From contig CAJOQF010000078.1 of the NCBI GenBank assembly GCA_905236295.1, positions 1-7,852 of the forward strand: 7,852 bases of DNA, in the 5' to 3' direction. Shown piece by piece: positions 1 through 6,809 of this stretch. The notes under the pieces are model-generated. The model made no database searches. It had not been told where the DNA came from and saw nothing but the letters and a program-made list of their open reading frames with translations. The stretch's first letter is position 1. Each line of letters begins with the position of its first letter. The translations under genes and the position numbers were made by a program. Source of the stretch: an uncultured Eubacterium sp. (GTDB lineage Bacteria > Bacillota > Clostridia > Lachnospirales > Lachnospiraceae).

Positions 1-26
1 AAATATGTCAAACCCTCTAAAAAGCT

Positions 27-83
27 GAATTTAGTCTTCAGTATGGAATTTACTTTTACATGCGGAATTTAACTTTTCATTCA
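27..83. repeat. Three imperfect 19-nt tandem repeats
   Basis: The core GAATTTA begins at 27, 46 and 65, exactly 19 bases apart. Each core is followed by a related T-rich block: GTCTTCA, then CTTTTACA, then ACTTTTCA. The second and third copies are the closest pair and share GGAATTTA, CTTTT and CAT. An inverted copy, AAATTCCAT at 94-102, faces the motif ATGGAATTT at 43-51. The array lies just downstream of the RT stop codon at the window edge. Spaced repeats of this size occur at ends of some insertion sequences (for example IS21-family ends) and in iteron arrays. Neither can be chosen here because the flanking sequence is missing. Confidence 0.6.
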
Positions 84-106
84 ATCATCCGAAAAATTCC
101 ATTGTC

Positions 107-1324
107 CTATCGACACTGCTCCTCTTTTTCCCGGTAATAAGCGCGTACCAGACTGTTGTAACCAAGCTCCTTAAGTTTATCATAACTTATACGGTATTGA
201 CAGTCAGACCATTTGCCGGAAAGAAGAAACCGGATACATCTCTGGGAATAGAGATCGAGTTCGTGAAGAGAATCCGTTTTGGTTATGATCGGAAATGCCC
301 AGCGACTCCAGCTAAGATCAGAGCTGTTAGGTTTTCCGTAAAAATTATAGTGATTCAGTCTGATCAGATTTTTGGCCTTTTCCTCGGGTGTGCTGTAGAG
401 TCCTTTTTTATCCCTGTCGAGCCTCTTAGCGCGAATTCGCATCCTTCTTTTCAGTTTCCGTACAGATGATCTTGCAATATCCACTTCTTGCCCTTGAAAT
501 TTGAAACCAAGAAAATCAAATGCTTCTCCCGGCTCATAAATAGCTGTTTTATCATCAGCGTGAGGCTTTAACCCAAGTCTTTTAAACTCTTTCATAAGAA
601 GACTTAAGTTTTCTTCGGCTTCCTCCCTGCTCTTTACAAAAAGAATTATATCATCAGAGTATCTCGCATAAAGAACACTTCTTTCAGAAAGAAGCCTGTC
701 GATATCCTCAAGATAGATATTTGTAAAGAAATTATGGATAGGGCAACCGGGGATAGCTGAAGTATCTCCCGCTGTTATATTCTCATTCAATACGTAAAGA
801 TGACGGTCCAAAAGCCACCTAAAGAACCGCACAGCCTTTGGATCCCTTGCTCCCAGACTATTCTCCAGAATTTCACTCAGATAGTTTGAGTTGATAGAGT
901 TTCCGTAATTAATGAGATCTGCTTTGACTACAAACATATTTGCAAGACTCTTGTTTTGACGGATTTTTAAGACCAGATCCTTGGCACTTATATTTCGTCG
1001 GAAAGAATAGACATTTTCCGAGATGATATCATCGTAGTCATGAAGCAAAAAAGCCATCATACGAAACAGGGTCATCTCGTCTTCCTCGAAATGATATACG
1101 GTTCGTTTCCTATCGGTATAACTCTTGGGAATCATCTTTTTTCGTGGGATCGAAATTGAGAAATCTCCATTTGCCAGTTTCTGTACATCTTCCTCGTATT
1201 TAGAACTTGAGAGATACTCACTCATTTGCTGAATTCGAAAATCCGGTATTTTCCCACTTCCTTTGTAGATCAGAAAGCGTTTTTTGCTCTCAGGATCAGA
1301 CATTTTATCAAAAAGATTGTTCAT
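107..1324 (-). CDS. Reverse transcriptase (RNA-directed DNA polymerase) of unassigned bacterial class
   Basis: This 405-residue protein carries the RT palm core. Motif A is KADLINYG at 134-141 with catalytic Asp136. The motif B region is IPGCPIHNFFTNIYL at 191-205. Motif C is YSDD at 222-225, with metal-binding Asp224 and Asp225 encoded at 650-655. Motif D is HADDKT at 255-260 and motif E is FDFLGFKF at 269-276. An upstream VYSFRRNISAKD segment at 105-116 resembles the finger region of group II intron-like RTs. Residues about 280-405 form a basic thumb/C-terminal region ending in a tyrosine-rich tail. I see no maturase or HNH endonuclease domain, no retron NAxxH or VTG motif, and no DGR-type SQ motif B. 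The ATG has an AAGGA ribosome site at 1333-1337, eight bases upstream. It follows the NHLM exporter genes and is preceded by a structured 128-nt element. The catalytic residues are intact, so it is probably active. It could belong to one of the 'unknown group' or defence RTs, but I cannot name the class. Confidence 0.93.
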   Translation of the reverse strand: MNNLFDKMSDPESKKRFLIYKGSGKIPDFRIQQMSEYLSSSKYEEDVQKLANGDFSISIPRKKMIPKSYTDRKRTVYHFEEDEMTLFRMMAFLLHDYDDIISENVYSFRRNISAKDLVLKIRQNKSLANMFVVKADLINYGNSINSNYLSEILENSLGARDPKAVRFFRWLLDRHLYVLNENITAGDTSAIPGCPIHNFFTNIYLEDIDRLLSERSVLYARYSDDIILFVKSREEAEENLSLLMKEFKRLGLKPHADDKTAIYEPGEAFDFLGFKFQGQEVDIARSSVRKLKRRMRIRAKRLDRDKKGLYSTPEEKAKNLIRLNHYNFYGKPNSSDLSWSRWAFPIITKTDSLHELDLYSQRCIRFLLSGKWSDCQYRISYDKLKELGYNSLVRAYYREKEEQCR

Positions 1325-1348
1325 GGTTTTAGTCCTTGTCTGAATGAT

Positions 1349-1376
1349 ATATTATTGACTTTTGTGTTATCGTAAA
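1349..1376 (-). promoter_or_regulatory. Possible promoter for the RT gene
   Basis: Reading on the minus strand, a -35-like TTTACG (1371-1376) and a -10-like TAATAT (1349-1354) are 16 bases apart, each matching four of six consensus positions. They would start transcription just ahead of the RT ribosome site. The region is AT-rich, so chance matches are likely. If real, it would let the RT be transcribed separately from the exporters and leave the upstream structured element as its own RNA. Confidence 0.25.
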
Positions 1377-1387
1377 GTACTCTGTTT

Positions 1388-1515
1388 AAGAGCAGAGGAG
1401 TGTATCCAATATGATACGCCTGCAGAAAGCTTTGTCTTCTGCCATAAATGATCTTGCAGGCGGTCGGCAGAGGGGAAAGCTTTAAATGCTATGCTAAAGT
1501 TGATCCTCTGCTCTT
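1388..1515 (-). ncRNA. Candidate structured RNA bounded by 12-base inverted repeats, upstream of the RT
   Basis: On the minus strand this element opens with AAGAGCAGAGGA (1515-1504) and closes with the perfect complement TCCTCTGCTCTT (1399-1388). Inside are CGCCTGCA (1462-1455) with its complement TGCAGGCG (1424-1417), TCTGCC (1471-1466) with GGCAGA (1443-1438), and a small hairpin GTATC/GATAC (1417-1413 with 1406-1402). The second pairing crosses the first, so the two are either alternatives or a pseudoknot. An internal CCTCTGC (1473-1467) can also pair with the 5' arm and compete with the outer stem. GAAAGCTTT occurs twice on the plus strand (1425-1433 and 1475-1483). The element starts ten bases after the exporter stop codon and ends 63 bases before the RT start, the position of a retron msr-msd. 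Strand is inferred from the RT. Alternatives are a small MITE-like insertion or an RNA regulatory leader. Confidence 0.45.
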
Positions 1516-1524
1516 TTTATTCAA

Positions 1525-3705
1525 TTATCCGGTCTCTGTTTGCAGTCTCTGTTTTCGGACAAGTTCCGCGAATTTACCGTTTTTTGATATCAGTTCCTCA
1601 TAGGAACCCTCTTCTGCTATTATACCGTCTTCCAGCATAAATATCCTGTCAAAATTCACTACGGTGGATAATCTGTGAGCCACCATGATCACAGTGGCAT
1701 TTAAATTGCAGATATTATCTAATACTTCAGCCTGCGTGACATTGTCAAGAGCCGATGTGGCCTCATCAAGGATAAGCACGTTTGGATTACCGAGAAGAGC
1801 TCGTGCGATCAGTATTCGCTGTCTTTGGCCACCGGAGAATCCGCTCGAAGCCGATTCGGATATCTCCGTGTCCAGTTTCAACGGTAGCTTCCTTATATAA
1901 TCTCCCATAGCGGCTTTCTCCACCGCTTTCCATATACTTTCATCGGAAACATTTCCCGAACTCCCAAAAGTCACATTTTCAGCTATGGTTCCCGGAAAGA
2001 CTTTACTGAACTGGAAGACCGAACCGATACATCTTCTTAAGGATCGGATATTTAAGGAACTCAGCTGTTTGCTGTCATAGTATACTGTTCCGTCATCCGG
2101 AATCTCAAGCCCGATAAGAATCTTAAGCAGCGTACTCTTTCCACAGCCACTGCTTCCTACAATAGCAACTTTCTCCCCTCGCTTTATATCCATGGTTACG
2201 CCTTTTAAACATCCTCTTTGAGCGTTGCCGTAAGAAAACCAGATATTATCAACCGTTACGTTGCCGCCAAGTCTGTGAACATATTCAAGTGCTTCCGGCT
2301 CCTCATTCTTAGATGTGAATAGTGGGCTTACATTCTCGCAAAGACTTTTGACTTGAAACATATTTTTCATCATATCGGTAAGCTTGGCGACAACCGTGAT
2401 AATAAGGGCATACGAAGCGGAAAATGTCATGTAATCTTTAGCTGAAAGATCATTTGTCAACGTGACTCCAAGAAGTGTTATTGTTGCGGCTGTTGATAAA
2501 GCGGCTATGATCTCGGTGCTGTACTTCAAAAAAAAGGGCTGCTTGTAGTTAAGCGAAAGGGTGTTGCGATAGAGCTCTGCCCATTTTGCGTATATGGATT
2601 TCTCCGCGCCCATCCCCTTAATTTTCTGTATGCCGCGAATCGCAGAGTACATCAGACTGCTCTCCTTCATTTCCACATCCATTATTCCGGCCTCATTTTG
2701 GGCATTGAGAACGGCACCGATCGCTGAGGCGACTATCTTTAGAAGTAGAAATAAAATAGCAGGTAAAAACAGAATGGGCGCAAAACCGTGCATCTGGAAC
2801 AGATATACAACAGAGAACACAGTATCCAACAAAACATCCATCATTATGTCCAAAACCATTGTTGATAATCTTCCGCAGTTGTATATTCTGCGGGACAATT
2901 TCCCCGAATCAGTCGATGTAAAAAAAGCCTGCGGCAGATGCAACGTTTTTGCCATAACAGCTGACTGAACCTTCGTAGAGACACGTACCTTGGTTCCGGA
3001 AAGCATCAACGATTTTACGGAATTTAGACCTATTCGCGACAGACTGACAAGCAAAAATACAATTACAGCAAGGCCAAAATCTGCCGCAGAGCCGTTCCCC
3101 GGAATGTAATCCTGATATATCCATCTTGAAACCATAGGTATGATGTATCCAAGAACGGTCGCTGATAATGCCGCAGCGATTATGGGAAACACTTCCCGTG
3201 CTGTGAGTGATTTAAATACATTTGCGGTAAATGTTGAGATTACAGACTTCCGCTCTTCAAGAGGCCTGTTAAATATATAGCATCCCTTTTTAAGCTTTTC
3301 AAGGAATGATCTTGAAGCAAATCCGCTGCTTGAATCACTCGGGCAATAATATCTGTATCCGAAAAGTGAAGGAAAAAGAGCAACGGCTTTCCCGTCGTTT
3401 CGAAAAGCCATTATCGAATTGGCGCCCAATTGCCCCACGGATGGAATGTCTTCGGAATATTCATACATCATTCCCAGAGGATCAAGCAACGTCTCCAACA
3501 TCTCGTCAATGCTGGTTTGACAAAACACTCTCCTTACCGTCAGTCCGAAACGGTTAAGTATAAAAAGCAACGCAGTCTCAGCATCATCCACACTGTTTTC
3601 CAAACGATGCATTTCGACATCCAGTTTAAGCGAATCATCTGCGTATTGCTCAAGCCTTCTGTTATTTTCTTCTTTCTTTATAATTATCTCAGTATATATA
3701 CCCAT
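1525..3705 (-). CDS. NHLM bacteriocin system-type ABC transporter, second subunit (no peptidase domain)
   Basis: This 726-residue protein combines membrane and ATPase domains and fits the NHLM_micro_ABC2 family of putative microcin exporters. Residues 1-165 are a cytoplasmic N-terminal region with the family-typical stretch NSIMAFRNDGKAVALFP (96-112) and a later YIFNRPLEE (143-151). Hydrophobic segments lie near 170-192, 208-225, 285-305, 308-333, 395-418 and 425-441. The nucleotide-binding domain has Walker A GSSGCGKST (517-525), Q-loop Gln565, signature FSGGQ (623-627), Walker B VLILDE (643-648) with catalytic Glu648, D-loop SALD and switch His677. All are intact, so ATP hydrolysis is expected. 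Its ATG lies one base after the stop of the preceding exporter gene, so the two are probably translationally coupled and form a heterodimer. Membership of the NHLM pair is recalled family knowledge; the cargo is unknown. Confidence 0.88.
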   Translation of the reverse strand: MGIYTEIIIKKEENNRRLEQYADDSLKLDVEMHRLENSVDDAETALLFILNRFGLTVRRVFCQTSIDEMLETLLDPLGMMYEYSEDIPSVGQLGANSIMAFRNDGKAVALFPSLFGYRYYCPSDSSSGFASRSFLEKLKKGCYIFNRPLEERKSVISTFTANVFKSLTAREVFPIIAAALSATVLGYIIPMVSRWIYQDYIPGNGSAADFGLAVIVFLLVSLSRIGLNSVKSLMLSGTKVRVSTKVQSAVMAKTLHLPQAFFTSTDSGKLSRRIYNCGRLSTMVLDIMMDVLLDTVFSVVYLFQMHGFAPILFLPAILFLLLKIVASAIGAVLNAQNEAGIMDVEMKESSLMYSAIRGIQKIKGMGAEKSIYAKWAELYRNTLSLNYKQPFFLKYSTEIIAALSTAATITLLGVTLTNDLSAKDYMTFSASYALIITVVAKLTDMMKNMFQVKSLCENVSPLFTSKNEEPEALEYVHRLGGNVTVDNIWFSYGNAQRGCLKGVTMDIKRGEKVAIVGSSGCGKSTLLKILIGLEIPDDGTVYYDSKQLSSLNIRSLRRCIGSVFQFSKVFPGTIAENVTFGSSGNVSDESIWKAVEKAAMGDYIRKLPLKLDTEISESASSGFSGGQRQRILIARALLGNPNVLILDEATSALDNVTQAEVLDNICNLNATVIMVAHRLSTVVNFDRIFMLEDGIIAEEGSYEELISKNGKFAELVRKQRLQTETG

Positions 3706-3706
3706 G

Positions 3707-5848
3707 TCATCTCTCTTTTATCAGTTTTCTGTACAGACCATCCTCGCCGTAAAGCTCGTCATGTGTACCTTCCTGAACAATACGGCCTCTGTCCATAACA
3801 TATATTTTGTCGCAGTCAACTATCGTTGACAGTCGATGTGCCACAATGACGCACGTAGTGCCTTTGGCCTTGATGGAATTGATTACCCTGTCCTCGGTAA
3901 GCGCATCCAAAGCTGACGTAAACTCATCCAAAAACAGTATCGTGGGTTCGTGTGAAAGGGCTCGTGCAAGCTCAAGTCTCTGGAGTTCACCACCCGAAAA
4001 ATTTCGGCCGTTTTCACTTATTGGTGAGCTGTAACCGAGTCTGTCTTTAGATATCCTGTCGTGGATTTGGGCATCCTTAGCGGCAAGTATAACCTCATAG
4101 CTCTCAACAGTCGTATCCCACATGGTTAAGTTGTTATATACGGAATCATCAAAAGTTGTTATTTCCTGATCAACGGTTGCTATCGAAGAATGGAATATAA
4201 CGTCAGCTATCCGGTTTCTGCTTCTGCCCGAATACAGTATCTCACCTGATTCAGGAGTATAAAGATTCGATAACAGTTTTAAAAGTGTACTCTTGCCGCA
4301 ACCGGTAGCTCCGACAATCGCAACCATCTGCCCGGGTTTTACTTCTATCGATACATCGTCTATGGCAGGTGCATCTCCGGGATTGTAACGGAAACATAAG
4401 TGTCGGGTTTCTATATGTCCATCAAGCTTTTTCGCGTCATCATATTCTTCACTTGAAAGACGAATGGGTTCGCGAATCTCTCGCTCTGTTATGTCGTTAA
4501 CCCTCTCTATATTGGTTCTCATTGTCTGGAGCGAGTTAATGGTAGTCAGGCAGTTCGACATGGAATTAATCATGCTGTTTAGGATACTCTGAAACAAAGC
4601 CATCGATCCAAGCGTGAAGCTTCCGTGCACGATAAAGTAAGCACCGATGAACAACTGCACTCCCTGGAGGGCAAAAGTGTGGATACCGGATACTGCGGAG
4701 CTTAGCGCATTCAATCGGAAGTTTATCATCTTGTTGACCATAAACTGCTCCTGGGAATTGTGCCATAAACTATAGAAAGATCGTTCCGCACCGGTTGACT
4801 TGATCGTATCGATCATGTTCATACCGTTTAAGACAGATGTGTTTAAGGCGTTGTTGGTTGTTATCATGCTTCTGGAGTTTATCGCGTATTGTTCCTGTAT
4901 TCTGAGACTGACCAGAAGATTTACAACAACAATTACCAGACAGATGAATGCCATAGGTCGGTTGTAGCCTATAAGCGTAATGATGTATATAATTGTCATC
5001 AGCATATCTATCGCTCTAGGAACCAGAGATTTTATGATTGAATTATCGAGACGAAGGTTGTTGTCAATTCTGCCGATAAGCTCACCGGGGCTATATTGCT
5101 CAAAAAACTTCATGGGTTGAGCGAACATTTTTTTAAAGAGCACACTTCCTGACGAGGCCGAGATGTCTCTGCTGGCCTTGTTTACCAGTCGGGTCTTGAG
5201 AAATGCTGACGCGGTATGCATCCCCAGTAAGATCAGATACACTCCAAGCATGATATAACCGAACATGCGCGCAGAGGTATCTTTTGCACCTATATATGTG
5301 TCAAGTATATCCTTTTCGGTGTTGACCATCGCAAGACTGATGCAGACGCCGATGACCGTAAGGACAAGAAGTACTATCATGGATTTTCTTAAGGAAATTA
5401 TTCTGTCCTTGATAAGACAGTATAAAGACTCAGGCTTGCCGCCTTCCTTAAAGGAGCTGTTTTTTTTGAATGAGATTGCCGTGCCTTTGTAGAGTTTTTT
5501 GAATTTTTCTATGGTAATTTTGTATTCTCCCTTGGCCGGATCCGAGATAACGACATAATTGCCCCTGATAGCTTTGATAATGGCATAATATCGTTTCTTC
5601 CAATGTATCATCAAAGGGAATTGCGCTTTGACAAGCTCGTCGAAGTCAAAGTGATGAATCTCTCCCTCGAGTCCATATTCTGCAGCAGCCTGTATAATCT
5701 GCTCCGGACTGGAGCCGTTACGCGAAGATACGCACACCTCTCGTATTTCCGAGAGGGGCACGTATTTTTTGTGGTAACCCAGCATCATGCAAAGCGCAGC
5801 GGCTCCGTTCTCTCCCGGCTGCATTTGTATAATAACAGGTATCTTCAT
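3707..5848 (-). CDS. NHLM bacteriocin system-type ABC transporter, first subunit, with degenerate C39 peptidase domain
   Basis: This 713-residue protein has the NHLM_micro_ABC1 architecture: a C39-like N-terminal domain (1-130), a membrane domain (about 150-430) and an ATPase domain (475-713). The C39 fold is recognisable from Gln8, LGYHKKYVPLSEIR (23-36), MIHW (80-83) and ISDPAKG (101-107). The catalytic Cys position of the usual ECGA is Asn14, codon AAC at 5807-5809. The catalytic His of the usual NHFVVL is Tyr87, codon TAT at 5588-5590. Only Asp103 remains, so proteolysis is unlikely and the domain may only bind substrate, as in HlyB. The ATPase has Walker A GATGCGKST (513-521), signature FSGGE (617-621), Walker B ILFLDE (637-642) and His671, all intact. 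Membrane segments lie near 155-175, 195-215, 278-294, 297-315 and 388-408. A GAGGAA ribosome site precedes the ATG by six bases. No HlyD-like adaptor is seen nearby. Confidence 0.9.
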   Translation of the reverse strand: MKIPVIIQMQPGENGAAALCMMLGYHKKYVPLSEIREVCVSSRNGSSPEQIIQAAAEYGLEGEIHHFDFDELVKAQFPLMIHWKKRYYAIIKAIRGNYVVISDPAKGEYKITIEKFKKLYKGTAISFKKNSSFKEGGKPESLYCLIKDRIISLRKSMIVLLVLTVIGVCISLAMVNTEKDILDTYIGAKDTSARMFGYIMLGVYLILLGMHTASAFLKTRLVNKASRDISASSGSVLFKKMFAQPMKFFEQYSPGELIGRIDNNLRLDNSIIKSLVPRAIDMLMTIIYIITLIGYNRPMAFICLVIVVVNLLVSLRIQEQYAINSRSMITTNNALNTSVLNGMNMIDTIKSTGAERSFYSLWHNSQEQFMVNKMINFRLNALSSAVSGIHTFALQGVQLFIGAYFIVHGSFTLGSMALFQSILNSMINSMSNCLTTINSLQTMRTNIERVNDITEREIREPIRLSSEEYDDAKKLDGHIETRHLCFRYNPGDAPAIDDVSIEVKPGQMVAIVGATGCGKSTLLKLLSNLYTPESGEILYSGRSRNRIADVIFHSSIATVDQEITTFDDSVYNNLTMWDTTVESYEVILAAKDAQIHDRISKDRLGYSSPISENGRNFSGGELQRLELARALSHEPTILFLDEFTSALDALTEDRVINSIKAKGTTCVIVAHRLSTIVDCDKIYVMDRGRIVQEGTHDELYGEDGLYRKLIKER

Positions 5849-5879
5849 TAACTATTCCTCAATTGTTCGTATTATTTCT

Positions 5880-6290
5880 TTACTTTCCTTTTTTTCTTTC
5901 TTTATCGAGTTTTTGCGCATCTTTTAGAGCATTAGGATTGATACTTATAATGGAATTAAGTTTTAATTTGCTGTCGTAAGCATTGATCCTGTCGATATAC
6001 ATCTGCGTAAGCTGCTTACTAGTGACATTTCCGGCCTCCATCTCATTTGTGAGTTCTGACACTGTCGCATCCATTATATCAATTGTGGTAAATAGATCCT
6101 TAAGCTGCTTTGTAGCGGTTACATTCTTCTTGAACTTATAGGCACTGCCGTTGGCTCCAACACTTGCAACAGGAGGCGCGCTCAGTTCAGTTTCATTTTG
6201 TACACCGCCCACTGACTGTGCAAATACAGGACTTCCAACAACCGCTGTGCCAAGACACATCGCAAGGATCAACACACGAATTCTTTTCAT
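5880..6290 (-). CDS. Secreted N-terminal fragment of an amidase-signature family protein, catalytic core missing
   Basis: The 136-residue product starts with a Sec signal peptide: basic MKRIR, a hydrophobic core, and a likely cut after VFA at 22-24. A low-complexity linker follows. Residues about 73-135 match the N-terminal helical part of amidase-signature enzymes: MDATVSELTNEMEAGNVTS (73-91), YIDRINAYD (98-106), LNSIISINPNALKDA (111-125) and LDKERKKGK (128-136). In full-length members this is followed at once by a GPLHGIP-type segment and the Lys-Ser-Ser catalytic core. Here a TAA follows, and no reading frame in the 31 bases before the exporter gene restores that segment. A GGGGAGG ribosome site nine bases before the ATG and tight spacing suggest it is still translated. 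It may be a decaying gene or a short secreted protein reusing an amidase N-terminus. It sits where an exporter's precursor peptide normally lies, but the Sec signal argues against export by the ABC pair. Confidence 0.78.
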   Translation of the reverse strand: MKRIRVLILAMCLGTAVVGSPVFAQSVGGVQNETELSAPPVASVGANGSAYKFKKNVTATKQLKDLFTTIDIMDATVSELTNEMEAGNVTSKQLTQMYIDRINAYDSKLKLNSIISINPNALKDAQKLDKERKKGK

Positions 6291-6339
6291 ATAACGAAAC
6301 CTCCCCGGTTTATTTAATATCTTTCATTATTAATAAATC

Positions 6340-6705
6340 CTAAAAAAGGCCGTTATCGTGTACCGGTTTGATATCGCCGATATCATGTTCTACACTGTCC
6401 CAATGCTCACAGAGCTTTCCGTCGCGAAGTCTGTACATATCAAAGACCTTGTTTACCATGCCGTTCTCAAGTGTACATTTGAAAAATACGACCACAAGAT
6501 CATCCTCGCACACAATGTGATATATATCCATATGCGGCTTCATTGCAAGGAATTTCTCTGCGAACTTCTTAAAGCCTTCCTTCCCGGTTTCTGCATTAGG
6601 ATTGTGCTGAATGTAATCGTCATCCATCATTTCATCAAGATTGGAAAGATCCCAATTGTTGAAGACCTCGTCATAAAATTTTAGTACCACTTCTTTGTTT
6701 GTCAT
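6340..6705 (-). CDS. SnoaL-like / NTF2-like small protein
   Basis: The 121-residue soluble protein has the length and pattern of the SnoaL-like part of the NTF2 superfamily, an alpha+beta cone with a central pocket. Visible signs are the helical start NKEVVLKFYDEVFN (3-16), YIQHNP (31-36) typical of SnoaL-like predicted aldol-condensing enzymes, the strand pair LVVVFFKC (70-77), and VFDMYRLRDGKLCEHWDSV (87-105), where the EHWD motif is a family hallmark. There is no signal peptide. The ATG has a perfect GGAGG seven bases upstream, and the gene is the first of the closely packed minus-strand set. Its substrate cannot be predicted, and these domains include many non-enzymatic ligand-binding members. 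Its link to the exporter genes rests only on the 49-base gap to the amidase fragment. Confidence 0.85.
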   Translation of the reverse strand: MTNKEVVLKFYDEVFNNWDLSNLDEMMDDDYIQHNPNAETGKEGFKKFAEKFLAMKPHMDIYHIVCEDDLVVVFFKCTLENGMVNKVFDMYRLRDGKLCEHWDSVEHDIGDIKPVHDNGLF

Positions 6706-6729
6706 GATAAAACCTCCGTTTTAAACTTC

Positions 6730-6760
6730 ATAATATGCTTCAACAGATATCTTATCACAA
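6730..6760 (-). promoter_or_regulatory. Possible promoter for the SnoaL-amidase fragment-exporter gene set
   Basis: On the minus strand, TTGTGA (6755-6760) is followed 17 bases later by CATATT (6732-6737), or 19 bases later by TATTAT (6730-6735), as possible -35 and -10 elements. Each matches the housekeeping consensus in about four of six positions. It lies 25 to 55 bases upstream of the first start codon of the set and after the end of the decayed gene, which is the right place. The match is weak and the region AT-rich. Confidence 0.3.
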
Positions 6761-6809
6761 TCTTCTAAAGAGCACAAAACCTTTCCGGTCTCCACACTTT
6801 TTTCATATA

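Noticed and set aside
107..1324. Group II intron-encoded protein or DGR reverse transcriptase
   Set aside because: No maturase or HNH domain and no recognisable intron domain V downstream, although only 106 bases are visible there. For a DGR, motif B is wrong and I saw no template/variable repeat pair or variable-domain target gene in the window.
1388..1515. Simple intrinsic terminator after the exporter genes
   Set aside because: In the direction of transcription (minus) the closing arm is followed by AAACAG rather than a T-tract, and the loop is about 100 bases. The T-run at 1514-1518 would serve only plus-strand transcription, where there is no gene.
107..1515. Canonical retron
   Set aside because: Position and inverted repeats fit, but the RT lacks the NAxxH and VTG motifs of retron RTs and no clear long msd hairpin is seen. 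Kept only as a retron-like possibility.
1385..1518. MITE with 12-base ends and TTT target duplication
   Set aside because: TTT on both sides (1385-1387 and 1516-1518) is too short and common to count as a duplication, and no second copy exists in the window. It cannot be excluded without a genome search.
2594..2968. Plus-strand open frames opposite the exporter genes, such as the longest here and at 3430-3798
   Set aside because: They lie antisense to strongly supported genes, show no domain signal, and look like mirror products of the opposite-strand codons.
5849..5900. Programmed slippage on the A-run rescuing the amidase
   Set aside because: An A7 run lies near the 3' end of the gene, but both shifted frames stop within the spacer or at the exporter start, and neither encodes the expected GPLHGIP-like continuation.
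6358..6684. Plus-strand 108-codon frame opposite the SnoaL-like gene
   Set aside because: The minus-strand gene has a perfect ribosome site and family motifs. The plus frame has neither.
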